A stretch of DNA of 64,000 bases from Rhodothermales bacterium (GTDB lineage Bacteria; Bacteroidota; Rhodothermia; Rhodothermales; JAHQVL01): positions 62,001-126,000 of the forward strand of contig JAWKNW010000004.1 of assembly GCA_041391505.1 (NCBI GenBank). The letters are read 5' to 3'. Under the pieces are notes generated by a model, which worked only from the letters and a program-made list of their open reading frames with translations, was not told the origin of the DNA and made no database searches. This document shows, one piece after another, positions 17,177 to 26,886 of this stretch. Made by a program: the position numbers and the translations under genes. Numbering within the stretch: position 1 is the first letter of the stretch; every line of letters begins with the position of its first letter.

Positions 17177-19579
17177 ATGCTGAAAACGTACCTCATCATC
17201 ACCCTTCGCAACCTGCGCCGGCACCGCGGCTATACGGCGATCAACATCGTCGGGCTCTCTGTCGGCCTGGCCGCGTGCGTGCTGATCCTGCTGTATATCC
17301 AGACGGAACTGTCCTTCGACCGCTTCAACACGAAGGCGGATCGCATCGTGCGGATCACCATGCAGCGGGTGAACGACGATTCCTGGCACTGGGCGCTGGC
17401 GCCGATCCCGATGGCGGCGCTGCTGGAGGAAGACTTTCCCTTCGTCGAACAGACGGCACGCATCACGCCGCCGATCAAGCGGCTCGTTGCGCAGGGCGAC
17501 CGGCGGTTCTTTGAAGACGGCGTCGCGTTTGGCGATCCGGCCGTGTTCGACATCTTCGACATACCGGTGGTGCAAGGCGACCCGGCCACCGCGCTGGCCA
17601 GCCCGTTCACGGTCTTCATCTCCCAGCGCCTCGCCAGGAAATACTTCGGCGATACCTCCCCTGTGGGGCGGCAACTGGTGCTGGACAACCGGTGGACGTT
17701 CGACGTGGCCGGCGTGTTCGCCGATCTGCCGGCGAATTCCCATCTCGCGTTCGATTTCATGGGGTCGTTCGAGTCTGAATTTGCGATGGGGACCGAGCGC
17801 GAGAACTGGTTTACCAATGCGTGGACGTATGCGCTGGTGCAGTCGCCGGCCGATGTGCAGCGGCTGGAGGAGGGCCTGACGCCGTTCGCCGAACGGCGCG
17901 TACCGGAGGGCCGGACCAGCGGTATCGACTTCAGCGCGCTGCCGCTGCTGGACATCCACCTCTATTCCTCCGAAGTCACCGGGGACAGCACCACGAAAGG
18001 CGATATCCGGTATGTTTACCTCTTCGCGGCCATCGCGGTGTTCATTCTCCTCATCGCGTGCATCAACTATATGAACCTGGCCACGGCCCGGGCCGCCGTG
18101 CGGGCGCGGGAGGTCGGTGTGCGCAAGGCGGTCGGTGCGGGGCAAGTCCAGCTGATCGGGCAGTTTCTGGCGGAGTCCGTGCTCTTGAGCGGTCTGGCCC
18201 TGGTGATCGCCATCGGGCTGGTGCAGCTCTTGCTGCCGGCATTCGCACACGTGATGGATCGCCAGATTGCCTTCGGGCTGAGCGAGTCGCCCATGCTCGT
18301 TGGGATGATTGTGCTGTTTGGACTGGGCGTGGGGGTCATTGCCGGCAGCTATCCGGCATTTTACCTGAGCGCTTTCCGGCCCGAGGCCGTCCTGAAGGGC
18401 AGCATCCAGCGGGCGGGATCGCTCTCGCTTCGTCGCGCGCTGGTGGTCTTCCAGCTCTTTGTGTCGGTGGCGCTTATCGCGGCTACGCTTGTCGTGTATC
18501 GCCAGATGCATCTGGTTCAGAGCGAACGGCCCGGTTTTCAGGAATCGCAGCTCCTGACGTTCGCCACGCGCGGCGGCTCGTTTGTCCAGGGTGGGCTCGA
18601 GAACGAGCTGGCGGATCGGTACGATGTCTTCAAGGGCGAAGTGCTGCGCATCCCGGGTGTCGAGCAGGCGACGACGACCTCCACGCTGACGCAGGCCGGC
18701 GAGATTCGTTATCTGAACGCCGAATACGTCGAAGGAGGGATGAACGGGGCGCCAGGACTCTTTCTCGAAGGGCAGACCGTCGATGCCGATTTTTTTGAGA
18801 CGATGGGGTTGGAACGGGTCGCCGGCAACCTGTTTGATGCGGCGCATGCCGGCGCCAGGGCGCGCGATATCGTCGTGAACGAAACGCTCGTGAAGGAAGC
18901 CGGATGGGATGCGCCGATCGGAAAACAACTGCATTTTTCCGACGAGGACGTGCGCACCGTAATCGGTGTTGTCAAGGATTTCCACAACAAGACGCTCAAG
19001 GAGGCCATCGCGCCGATGTACCTCCAGCCGACGGACCAGGCCTCGAACTTTGTCGTCCTGCGCGTACGCTCGCATGACCTGCCGGCTACCATTGCCGCCG
19101 TCGAGCGGCTCTGGGGTGAGGTCGTGCCCGAGCAGCCCTTCGTCTATCGGTTCTACGATGACGTCTTCGACGCCCTCTACCGCACCGAGCTGCGCCTCGG
19201 CCAGTTGTTCGGCGCGTTTGCCCTGCTCGCGATCGCCATCGCCTGTCTGGGTCTCTTCGGGCTTGCCGCGTTCGCCGCGCAGCAGCGCACGAAGGAGGTG
19301 GGCATCCGAAAGATCCTCGGCGCGAGTGTGGCGCAGATCGCGCTGCTGCTGTCGCGCGACATCGTCTGGCTGATGCTGGCGGCCTTCGTGCTGGCGAGCC
19401 CGGTGGTCTATGTCGGGATGGAACGCTGGCTGTCCACCTTTGCCTACCGGATCGATCTGAACGGGTCCATTTTCCTGATCGCCGGCGGCGTCGCCCTGTG
19501 CATCGCCCTGCTCACCGTCAGCTACCAGGCCGTCCGCGCCGCCCTCGCCGACCCCGTAAAAAGCCTGCGATACGAATGA
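17177..19579 (+). CDS. FtsX/MacB-type ABC permease 3 of 10
   Basis: 800 residues from ATG 17177 (MLKTYLIITLRNLRRH). The frame is open 33 bases further, but homology to the paralogues fixes this start. First helix INIVGLSVGLAACVLILLYI; first coupling segment AREVGVRKAVGAGQVQL after CINYMNLATARAAV; second coupling segment TKEVGIRKILGASVAQI. Periplasmic domains occupy about 45-285 and 455-670. It shares the phrase FNTKADRIVR after the first helix with permease 4 (FNAKADRIVR), and both have homologous upstream spacers, so the two look like a tandem duplication pair that has since diverged. Ends DPVKSLRYE. The 73-base spacer before it is the longest in the array. Confidence 0.93.
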   Translation: MLKTYLIITLRNLRRHRGYTAINIVGLSVGLAACVLILLYIQTELSFDRFNTKADRIVRITMQRVNDDSWHWALAPIPMAALLEEDFPFVEQTARITPPIKRLVAQGDRRFFEDGVAFGDPAVFDIFDIPVVQGDPATALASPFTVFISQRLARKYFGDTSPVGRQLVLDNRWTFDVAGVFADLPANSHLAFDFMGSFESEFAMGTERENWFTNAWTYALVQSPADVQRLEEGLTPFAERRVPEGRTSGIDFSALPLLDIHLYSSEVTGDSTTKGDIRYVYLFAAIAVFILLIACINYMNLATARAAVRAREVGVRKAVGAGQVQLIGQFLAESVLLSGLALVIAIGLVQLLLPAFAHVMDRQIAFGLSESPMLVGMIVLFGLGVGVIAGSYPAFYLSAFRPEAVLKGSIQRAGSLSLRRALVVFQLFVSVALIAATLVVYRQMHLVQSERPGFQESQLLTFATRGGSFVQGGLENELADRYDVFKGEVLRIPGVEQATTTSTLTQAGEIRYLNAEYVEGGMNGAPGLFLEGQTVDADFFETMGLERVAGNLFDAAHAGARARDIVVNETLVKEAGWDAPIGKQLHFSDEDVRTVIGVVKDFHNKTLKEAIAPMYLQPTDQASNFVVLRVRSHDLPATIAAVERLWGEVVPEQPFVYRFYDDVFDALYRTELRLGQLFGAFALLAIAIACLGLFGLAAFAAQQRTKEVGIRKILGASVAQIALLLSRDIVWLMLAAFVLASPVVYVGMERWLSTFAYRIDLNGSIFLIAGGVALCIALLTVSYQAVRAALADPVKSLRYE

Positions 19580-19588
19580 CCCCTGGTA

Positions 19589-19610
19589 GAGACGCAACAT
19601 GTTGCGTCTC
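19589..19610. repeat. Perfect 22-base palindrome in spacer before permease 4
   Basis: Two 11-base arms (GAGACGCAACA and its exact complement) meeting at a central AT, so the whole reads identically on both strands. It lies in the 53-base gap between permeases 3 and 4. It resembles widespread REP-like palindromes of the form GTAGAGACGC...GCGTCTC found in many bacteria. It may be a mobile palindrome or an mRNA hairpin. Confidence 0.75.
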
Positions 19611-19632
19611 GGCTCAAATACGGTTCAACATC

Positions 19633-21993
19633 ATGCTGAAAACCTACCTGACCGTCACCCTCCGCAACCTGCGCCGCCAGCCGGTAGCCACCCTCATCAA
19701 CGTGGTGGGCCTCGGCGCGGCGATGACGTTGAGCCTGCTGGTGCTGCTGCTCGTCCAGGACCAGCGTAGCTACGATCGGTTCAATGCGAAGGCGGATCGG
19801 ATCGTGCGGGTCCTCGCCGCGCGTCCGGATCGGCGCGCGCTGGCCGCCACGCCGGCGTATCTGGGGCCGTCGCTCAAGCAGGATGTCCCCGAGGTGGAGG
19901 AGGTCGTCCGGTTCGGCCAGATCCGTTCCGATGCCTCGGCGAACGACAAGGCGCTGTTCGTGAACGGGCTGCACGTCGAGCCGTCCTTCTTTTCGCTGTT
20001 CGATTTCGAACTCGTCGCCGGGGACCCGGCCACGGCGCTTGCCGGCCCCCATCGGATCATCCTGACCGAAGAAACGGCGGCCAGGTTTTTTGGCGACGCG
20101 AACCCGATCGGCCAGTCCTTCGAACTGACCCGTTTCGGACAGTATACCGTCACCGGCGTGGTGCGGACCGCCCACGTGAAGTCGCACCTTCGGTTCGACG
20201 TCCTCGCTTCCTTCGAGACGCTCTCGACCCTCGACAGCGGACGCGAGGAACTGCAGAATGCCGATAATTTCTGGCATTTTGCCACCTACGTGCTGCTAAA
20301 ACCCGGTGCGGATCCCGCCGTGCTGGCCCCTCACCTGGCGCGGTATGCCGAGCGGTATCGGGGCGATTATGTGATGTATCTGCAGCGGCTTACCGCAATC
20401 ACCCTCGGGCCGGAGGTGGGCAACGAGATCGCTTCGTACAACCTGCCCGGGTTTCTGGTGTGGGCGCTGCTGGGGCTCGGGATTTCCGTCGTGATCGTCG
20501 CCGTGTTCAACTACGTCGGGCTCGCCGTCGCGCAATCGACTCGGCGGGCCCGGGAGGTAGGGATACGCAAGGCCATCGGCGCGACCCCCGGGCATCTGCG
20601 GGCTCAGTTTCTGGCCGAATCGATCTTCACGGCGTTGGCGGCGCTCGTCGTGGGACTGATGATGGTGTCGCTGCTGGTGCCGGCCTTCAATCAGATCTCG
20701 ATCCTGTCCGAACTCGACGTCGCCGTGAGCCCGTCCATGCTGCTGAGTCCGGGCCTGATCGCGATCTATCTGGTCTTCGCACTCGGGGTCGGGTTGCTGG
20801 CCGGCGTGTTTCCGGCGTTCAGGCTCTCGTCGTTTCGGCCCTCCGCCGTGCTGCGGGGCGGCATCGACAGCCAGGGGCGCTCGGCATCGCGTCTGCGACT
20901 GACCCTGACCTTCGCTCAGCTGGCCTTCTCGTTTTTCTTCATCGTCACCACGGTCTTGCTGGTACGCCAGTTCGGCTACATGCGGGAGGGGCACTTCGGG
21001 TTCAACGTGGACGACCAGCTGGTGATCGACCTGCAGGGCAACGACAGCGCGCTGCTGCGGCAGGAGCTGCTGCGCGTGCCGGATGTCGTCGAGGCGGGGG
21101 CCACGTCGCGTCTGCCGGCTGCCAGCGGCGGGACGTCGGCGTACATGGCGTATGGGCAGGATACCGTGCGGACGAACTACTTTAGCGCCAGCGCCGGCTT
21201 CATCAGAAATCTCGACCTCGTCTTCCTCGCGGGGCGCAACTTCCAGGAGGAAGCCGGGAGCACGCCCGGCGTGCTGCTCAACGAGACGGCCGCTCGCCGT
21301 TTTGGATTCCATGTCTTCGACGACGCGCTCGGGGCCTCCGTCGCCTTCAGGGACAGCCTGCAGCCAGTCGTAGGGGTAGTGCGCGATTTCCAGGTGGACA
21401 TGATGTCGACCGCGCCCGAGCCGCTGCTCATCCTGAACGACCCCGCCGCCTTCCTCACCCTGTCTGTTCGCACGACGCCGGGTCGCGAAGAGGCGGTTTC
21501 AGCCGCCTTGAAAGCGATCTGGGCGCGGATCGATAGCCAGCACACCCTGGAGATCCAGCGGTATGCGCTCGAAGCGCGCGACAACGCGGTCAACAAATCC
21601 TTCCGCGACATCACCGCGATCGTCGGGTGGCTGGCGGTGCTGGCGCTGGCGATCGCCTGCCTGGGCCTCCTGAGCATGGTCGCCTACGTCGTGGCCCGTC
21701 GGGTGAAGGAGGTGGGCATCCGGAAGGTGCTGGGCGCCAGCGTGGCCCAGGTGAGCTGGTTGCTGTCGCGCGAATTTCTGCTGCTCGCGCTGGGCGCCGC
21801 CGCGCTCGCGTTTCCGGTCGCCTATTACGTCAACAACCTCTGGTTGAACACCTTCTACGACCGGGTCGCGTTCGGCGCCGGCGTGATGCTGACGGGTCTC
21901 GCCATCGTGCTCACGCTCGTGCTGATCACCGTCCTCTCGCAAGCCGTCCGCGCGGCGCTGGCGGATCCTGTGGAAAGCCTTCGTTACGAATAG
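19633..21993 (+). CDS. FtsX/MacB-type ABC permease 4 of 10
   Basis: 786 residues from ATG 19633 (MLKTYLTVTLRNLRRQ). It has the most diverged motifs of the array. Where others have (A/I)CINYMNLATAR it reads VFNYVGLAVAQSTR, and the usual ACLGLFGLAAF is ACLGLLSMVAYVV. Both coupling segments still hold the core (AREVGIRKAIGATPGHL; VKEVGIRKVLGASVAQV), so interaction with an ATPase is probably kept. The second periplasmic domain is short. Ends DPVESLRYE. The changed motifs around the membrane cores suggest a specialised or relaxed copy; the frame is intact, so it is not a pseudogene. Confidence 0.92.
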   Translation: MLKTYLTVTLRNLRRQPVATLINVVGLGAAMTLSLLVLLLVQDQRSYDRFNAKADRIVRVLAARPDRRALAATPAYLGPSLKQDVPEVEEVVRFGQIRSDASANDKALFVNGLHVEPSFFSLFDFELVAGDPATALAGPHRIILTEETAARFFGDANPIGQSFELTRFGQYTVTGVVRTAHVKSHLRFDVLASFETLSTLDSGREELQNADNFWHFATYVLLKPGADPAVLAPHLARYAERYRGDYVMYLQRLTAITLGPEVGNEIASYNLPGFLVWALLGLGISVVIVAVFNYVGLAVAQSTRRAREVGIRKAIGATPGHLRAQFLAESIFTALAALVVGLMMVSLLVPAFNQISILSELDVAVSPSMLLSPGLIAIYLVFALGVGLLAGVFPAFRLSSFRPSAVLRGGIDSQGRSASRLRLTLTFAQLAFSFFFIVTTVLLVRQFGYMREGHFGFNVDDQLVIDLQGNDSALLRQELLRVPDVVEAGATSRLPAASGGTSAYMAYGQDTVRTNYFSASAGFIRNLDLVFLAGRNFQEEAGSTPGVLLNETAARRFGFHVFDDALGASVAFRDSLQPVVGVVRDFQVDMMSTAPEPLLILNDPAAFLTLSVRTTPGREEAVSAALKAIWARIDSQHTLEIQRYALEARDNAVNKSFRDITAIVGWLAVLALAIACLGLLSMVAYVVARRVKEVGIRKVLGASVAQVSWLLSREFLLLALGAAALAFPVAYYVNNLWLNTFYDRVAFGAGVMLTGLAIVLTLVLITVLSQAVRAALADPVESLRYE

Positions 21994-22028
21994 CATCGCC
22001 GCCGAGCGTCCCCATCGGACATCATCCC

Positions 22029-24392
22029 ATGCTGAAAAACTACCTCATCATCGCCCTTCGCAACCTCAACCGGCATCGAGGCTACAGCGCCCTCAATGTG
22101 GTGGGGTTGAGTGTGGGCATCGCCGCGGCGATGCTGATCGGGCGCTACGTGCAGCACGAGCGGTCGTACGACCGGTTTCACGAACGGAGCGAGCGGGTGT
22201 ACCGGCTCGTGACGGAGATGGGCACCTTCGGCACAATGGCGACGGCGTTTGCGCAGGCCGGCGTCTACTTCCGGGACCAGATCCCCGGCGTCGTGGATGC
22301 CGTGCGGTTGCATCGGCAGGAGACGGTGCTCCGGCGCGCCGGCGCGTTGCAGTCCGAGCCCCGGTTTTTTTATGCCGATCCCTCGTTCTTCGAGGTGTTC
22401 TCCTACCCGCTGATCGCCGGCGACCCCGCCACGGCGTTGGTTGCGCCGCGCAGCGTCATCCTGACGGCGTCGACGGCGCAGCGTTATTTCGGCGATGCGG
22501 ACCCCCTCGGGCGGACGCTCGAACAGGCGGACGGCGAGGTGCTCACGGTCACCGGCATCGTGGCGGACCCGCCCACCAACACGCATCTGCACTTCGACCT
22601 GCTGGCGTCGTTTTCCTCGCTGCGGCAGACCGACGGCGAGGGCCGGCCCGAGCAGCTATCGAGCTACACCTACCTCCTCCTCGCGCCCGATGCCGATCTC
22701 GACGCCATCCAGGCGCGGATGGACGCGTTTTCCGAAACCGACCCCGAGCAGGTCGCGGCCGTGCTCGGCATGGCGTTGCGCGGGATGCGCTTTCATCTGC
22801 AGCCGCTGGTCGATATCCACCTGCATTCCGCGCTGCGCGGCGAGGCGGAGGCCAATAGCGAAGCGCGTCTGCCGTTCCTGTTCGGCCTCGTGGCCATCGT
22901 CCTGATCGCCATCGCGATGATCAATTACATGAACCTGGCCACGGCGCGCGCGCTGCAGCGTTCCCGCGAAGTGGGGGTCCGCAAGGTAGTGGGGGCCGGC
23001 CGGGCGCAGCTCATGGGACAGTTCATGGGCGAGGCACTGGTGCTGAGCGCGTTGTCGGTGGGGCTCGCGTGCCTCCTCGCGCAGCTCGCCGCGCCCCTGT
23101 TCAACCAGCTGACGGACCGGGAGCTGGCCGGCGGCCTGTTCAGCGGTCCCCGAGCATGGGGCATGCTTGCCGGTTTTACGCTGCTGATCGGGTTGCTCGC
23201 CGGCTGGTATCCCGCGCTCCATCTTTCCGCCTTCCAGCCGATGAGCGTTCTGAAGGGGCGTTCCCGCGGCGGGGGCGGGCAGGTGCGACGCGCCCTGGTC
23301 GCCGTTCAGTTCACGATGTCGATCGTCCTCATCGTCGTGACGCTGGTGATCGGCCGGCAGGTGCGGTTTATCCAGACCAAAGACCCCGGTTATGAGATCG
23401 AGCAGCTCCTGAGCATCCCGATGCAGGGCCCCCTCACGGCCCAGGCCGACGTCTTCCGGGCGGCCCTCAGCGAGGTGCCGGGTGTGGCGTCGGTGTCCAA
23501 CGCGTTCGGGATGCCGCTCGATGGCGGGATCATCTCGACGAAAACCATCGGCGATCAGCAAGCGCTCCTGCATTACCTGAAAGTGGACGAACGCTATTTC
23601 GCTACCGTCGGCATGCGCGTCGTCGCCGGCCGGGGATTTCGCGCGGAGGGGGATTCGACGGCCTTGCTGCTCAACGAAACGGCGGCCCGCCTTTTCGGGG
23701 TGCAGGACCGGGTGGGCGAGGTCCTGGACGAGGCCTCCTTTCCGGGGCAAACGCTGATCGGCATCGTGTCCGACTTCCATCTGGCGTCCCTGCATGCCCC
23801 CATCGAGCCGGCCGTCTTCGAGAAGCCGGGCGACTGGCGGTCGATGTTTTTCCCGGGTACGTTCGTCGTGCGGCTCGCGCCCGGGGCGGATGTGGCCGGC
23901 GCGCTCGCCGCCATGCGCGCCGTGTGGCAGGCGTTCGTTGACGACCGCCCCTTCACGTACACCTTCGCCGATGCGGCCTGGGCGTCGCGGCATCGTGACG
24001 AGACACGCCTGGGCGACCTCACGCGCAGCTTCGCATTGCTGGCGCTCTTCATCGCCTGTCTGGGCCTCTTCGGTCTGGCCGCCTTCACGGCCGAGCAGCG
24101 GACCAAGGAGATCGGCATCCGCAAGGTGCTCGGCGCGTCGGTCGCCGGCCTGGTCCGCCTGCTCACCGCCGATGTGCTCAAGCTGGTGGGCATCTCGTCG
24201 CTCGTCGCCGCACCCATCGCACTCGTCCTGATGCAGCATTGGCTCGGCGAATTCGCGTACAGGATCGACCTGGGCGCCGATGTATTTCTGCTGGCCGGCG
24301 GCGGCGCGCTGGCCATCGCCTTCCTCACCGTAGCCTGGCAGGCCGTCCGCGCCGCCGTGGCCGACCCCGTAAAAAGCCTGCGCTACGAATAG
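22029..24392 (+). CDS. FtsX/MacB-type ABC permease 5 of 10
   Basis: 787 residues from ATG 22029 (MLKNYLIIALRNLNRHRGYS). The open frame extends far upstream inside permease 4, but the paralogue alignment fixes the start. First helix LNVVGLSVGIAAAMLIGRYV; first coupling segment SREVGVRKVVGAGRAQL after MINYMNLATARALQ; second TKEIGIRKVLGASVAGL after ACLGLFGLAAFTAEQ. The first periplasmic domain is somewhat shorter than in permease 1, with ADPSFFEVFSYPLIAGDPAT, the family's typical end of the first beta subdomain. Ends DPVKSLRYE. A 35-base spacer separates it from permease 4. Same expected role; no substrate clue. Confidence 0.93.
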   Translation: MLKNYLIIALRNLNRHRGYSALNVVGLSVGIAAAMLIGRYVQHERSYDRFHERSERVYRLVTEMGTFGTMATAFAQAGVYFRDQIPGVVDAVRLHRQETVLRRAGALQSEPRFFYADPSFFEVFSYPLIAGDPATALVAPRSVILTASTAQRYFGDADPLGRTLEQADGEVLTVTGIVADPPTNTHLHFDLLASFSSLRQTDGEGRPEQLSSYTYLLLAPDADLDAIQARMDAFSETDPEQVAAVLGMALRGMRFHLQPLVDIHLHSALRGEAEANSEARLPFLFGLVAIVLIAIAMINYMNLATARALQRSREVGVRKVVGAGRAQLMGQFMGEALVLSALSVGLACLLAQLAAPLFNQLTDRELAGGLFSGPRAWGMLAGFTLLIGLLAGWYPALHLSAFQPMSVLKGRSRGGGGQVRRALVAVQFTMSIVLIVVTLVIGRQVRFIQTKDPGYEIEQLLSIPMQGPLTAQADVFRAALSEVPGVASVSNAFGMPLDGGIISTKTIGDQQALLHYLKVDERYFATVGMRVVAGRGFRAEGDSTALLLNETAARLFGVQDRVGEVLDEASFPGQTLIGIVSDFHLASLHAPIEPAVFEKPGDWRSMFFPGTFVVRLAPGADVAGALAAMRAVWQAFVDDRPFTYTFADAAWASRHRDETRLGDLTRSFALLALFIACLGLFGLAAFTAEQRTKEIGIRKVLGASVAGLVRLLTADVLKLVGISSLVAAPIALVLMQHWLGEFAYRIDLGADVFLLAGGGALAIAFLTVAWQAVRAAVADPVKSLRYE

Positions 24393-24415
24393 GCGCCACC
24401 ATCCTCTCCGCGATC

Positions 24416-26848
24416 ATGCTGAAAAACTACCTCAAGATCACGCTCCGAAACCTGCGCCGGCAGAAAGGTTACGCGTTCATCAACATCGCCGGCCTGGCGA
24501 TCGGCGTGGCCTGCTGCCTGCTGCTGTTTCTGTTCATTCAGTACGAGGCCGGCTTCGATACCTCCCATGCGAAACGGGATCGGATCTACCGGGTGCTCCA
24601 CCGGGAAACGATGCCGGATGGCGGGCTGTACTATCGGGTCCTTCAGTTCCCCGAGACCGCTCCCGGCGTGGCCGAACAGGTACCCGGCATCGAGAGCTAT
24701 ACCCGGCTGGTGCGCAACAACTTCCTGGTACGGCAGGATCTGGAGTCCAACGTCGAGCCGTTTTTTTACGCGGACTCGACGGTGTTCGATGTATTCACGC
24801 TGCCCTTCGTCGCCGGCGACCCCGCGCGCAGCCTGCGCAATCCGGAGTCGGCGGTCATCAGCGAGCGCATCGCCACGAAGTACTTTGGGACGATGGATCT
24901 CGCCTCGGTCGTCGGCCAGCGGCTGCAGGTATTGACGCAGAACGGGCCGAGCGACTTCGTGGTGGACGGCGTGATGCGCGACATGCCGGCGCAGTCCAGT
25001 CTCCAGATGGACATCCTCATCCCGTTCGCGCAATATCCGAATTTCGGCATGGGCGCCAATAACTGGGGCGGGCGGGCCTCCACCTATCTGTTGCTGGAGG
25101 AGGGGCAGGACCCCGCCGCCGTGGAGGCCGCGTTCGTTCCGCTGGTGCGATCGACGTTCGCCGATTTCATCGAACGGCGCCGCGAAGCCGGCTACCTGGC
25201 CGATGGCGACGACGCGTTCCGCCTCGTGCTCCAGCCGCTCGTGCGTCTGCATTTCCAGCCCGAGATCGTGAGCATCTACGAACAAGCGACGCATAACCCG
25301 CTTTATTCGTGGGCGATGGGCGGCATCGGCCTGCTCGTGTTGCTCATCGCGTGCATCAACTTCATGACGCTCGCCATCGGCCGTTCGTCGAGCCGGTCGC
25401 GCGAGGTGGGCGTCCGCAAGGTGCTCGGCGCCCGACGGGGGCAGCTCGCGCAGCAGTTCCTGGGCGAGGCCGCCGTGATGAGCGCCGCCGCGGTGGCCCT
25501 GGCGGTGATTCTGTGCTGGGCGGCGCTGCCGCTCTTCAAGTCGCTCACCGGCCTGCCGCTCACGATGCAGCCCCTGGCGACGCCGGCGTCGGTCGGTGCC
25601 CTGCTCCTGCTGGCCGCGGCGATCGGGCTGCTCGCCGGGAGTTACCCCACCTTCGTCCTGAGCGCCTTCAAACCCATCAACGCGCTGAAAGGGGAGGCGC
25701 GCGTGGGCGGACGCGTGCGGCTCACGCGGGGCCTGGTCGTCTTTCAGTATGCCCTCGCCATCGCGTTGATGATCGCGACCACGATCATGACGCGGCAGCT
25801 CAATTACCTCCGTCACAAGGATCTCGGGTTTGACAGCGAGCAGGTGGTCGTGCTCAATACCTTCGATTTCTCGGAGCAGTCCATCCAGACCGTCGAGTCG
25901 TTCAAGCAGGCGCTCGCCGGCCGGCCCGAAATCGTATCGGCCGCCGGCGCCGGGTATTCGTTTACGCGGAGCTACGATACCGTCTCGTGGCAGGAGCCGG
26001 ACGGGACGCCCCGCGCATCGGCCCGGCTGCGCGTGGACTACGAGTACCTCGACACCGCCGGCATGGAGCTCGTCGCCGGCCGGAATTTTTCCCGCGACTA
26101 CCCCTCCGATCCCACGCATGCGGCGATCGTCAACGAGAGTTTTGCGAAAGCCTTCGGTTGGGATCAGCCCATCGGTCAACGCCTCCTCGGGTACAACGAC
26201 GACGAGGGAGCCGAGCCGCTCACCGTGATCGGCGTGGTCAAGGATTATCACTCGCGCTCGCTGCACGAGCCCATCGGACCCTCGTTCTGGCACATGACGC
26301 CATCGTACGGCTTCGGCAACGTGCTGGTCCGCGTCCGCCCCGGGCGCGTGACCGAGGCGCTGCAAACGATCGAGGACACCTGGAAAGCCGTGTCGCCGGA
26401 CCACCCGTTCAGCTTCTTTTTCCTGGATGACGACGTGCAGCAGCAGTATGCGGCGGAGCGCCGGTGGGGGCAGATCGTGGGGTATTCGACGCTGTTCGCC
26501 ATCCTCATCGCGTCGATGGGGCTGGTGGGTCTCGCTGCGCTGGCGGCATCGCGGCGGACGAAGGAGATCGGCGTACGCAAGGTGCTGGGCGCGAGCGTGC
26601 CGGCGCTGGTCGGGCTCCTCTCCAGGGATTTTCTGAAGCTGGTGGCGCTCGCGACCGTGATCGCGTGGCCGATCGCCTTTTTTGGCATGCGGCGCTGGCT
26701 CGAGACGTTCGCGTACCGGTCCGACATGAACGCCGGCATCTTCCTGCTGGTAGGGCTCGCCGCCGTGCTCATCGCCTTCCTCGCCATCGCCTACCAGGCC
26801 ATCCGCGCGGCGATCGCCGACCCCGTGAAAAGCCTCCGCTACGAATAG
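24416..26848 (+). CDS. FtsX/MacB-type ABC permease 6 of 10
   Basis: 810 residues from ATG 24416 (MLKNYLKITLRNLRRQKGYA); the longest copy. The first membrane core reads CINFMTLAIGRSSSRSREVG, a variant shared only with permease 10 (CINFTILAIGRSARRATEVG), so these two form a subgroup although they lie four genes apart. The second core is ASMGLVGLAALAASRR followed by TKEIGVRKVLGASVPAL. The first periplasmic domain carries an extended insertion (a region after DMPAQSSLQMDILIPFAQY). Ends DPVKSLRYE. It follows permease 5 by 23 bases. Substrate unknown. Confidence 0.93.
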   Translation: MLKNYLKITLRNLRRQKGYAFINIAGLAIGVACCLLLFLFIQYEAGFDTSHAKRDRIYRVLHRETMPDGGLYYRVLQFPETAPGVAEQVPGIESYTRLVRNNFLVRQDLESNVEPFFYADSTVFDVFTLPFVAGDPARSLRNPESAVISERIATKYFGTMDLASVVGQRLQVLTQNGPSDFVVDGVMRDMPAQSSLQMDILIPFAQYPNFGMGANNWGGRASTYLLLEEGQDPAAVEAAFVPLVRSTFADFIERRREAGYLADGDDAFRLVLQPLVRLHFQPEIVSIYEQATHNPLYSWAMGGIGLLVLLIACINFMTLAIGRSSSRSREVGVRKVLGARRGQLAQQFLGEAAVMSAAAVALAVILCWAALPLFKSLTGLPLTMQPLATPASVGALLLLAAAIGLLAGSYPTFVLSAFKPINALKGEARVGGRVRLTRGLVVFQYALAIALMIATTIMTRQLNYLRHKDLGFDSEQVVVLNTFDFSEQSIQTVESFKQALAGRPEIVSAAGAGYSFTRSYDTVSWQEPDGTPRASARLRVDYEYLDTAGMELVAGRNFSRDYPSDPTHAAIVNESFAKAFGWDQPIGQRLLGYNDDEGAEPLTVIGVVKDYHSRSLHEPIGPSFWHMTPSYGFGNVLVRVRPGRVTEALQTIEDTWKAVSPDHPFSFFFLDDDVQQQYAAERRWGQIVGYSTLFAILIASMGLVGLAALAASRRTKEIGVRKVLGASVPALVGLLSRDFLKLVALATVIAWPIAFFGMRRWLETFAYRSDMNAGIFLLVGLAAVLIAFLAIAYQAIRAAIADPVKSLRYE

Positions 26849-26886
26849 GGCGCTCCCGCCCGCGCACGATTCCACTGCCCGATATC

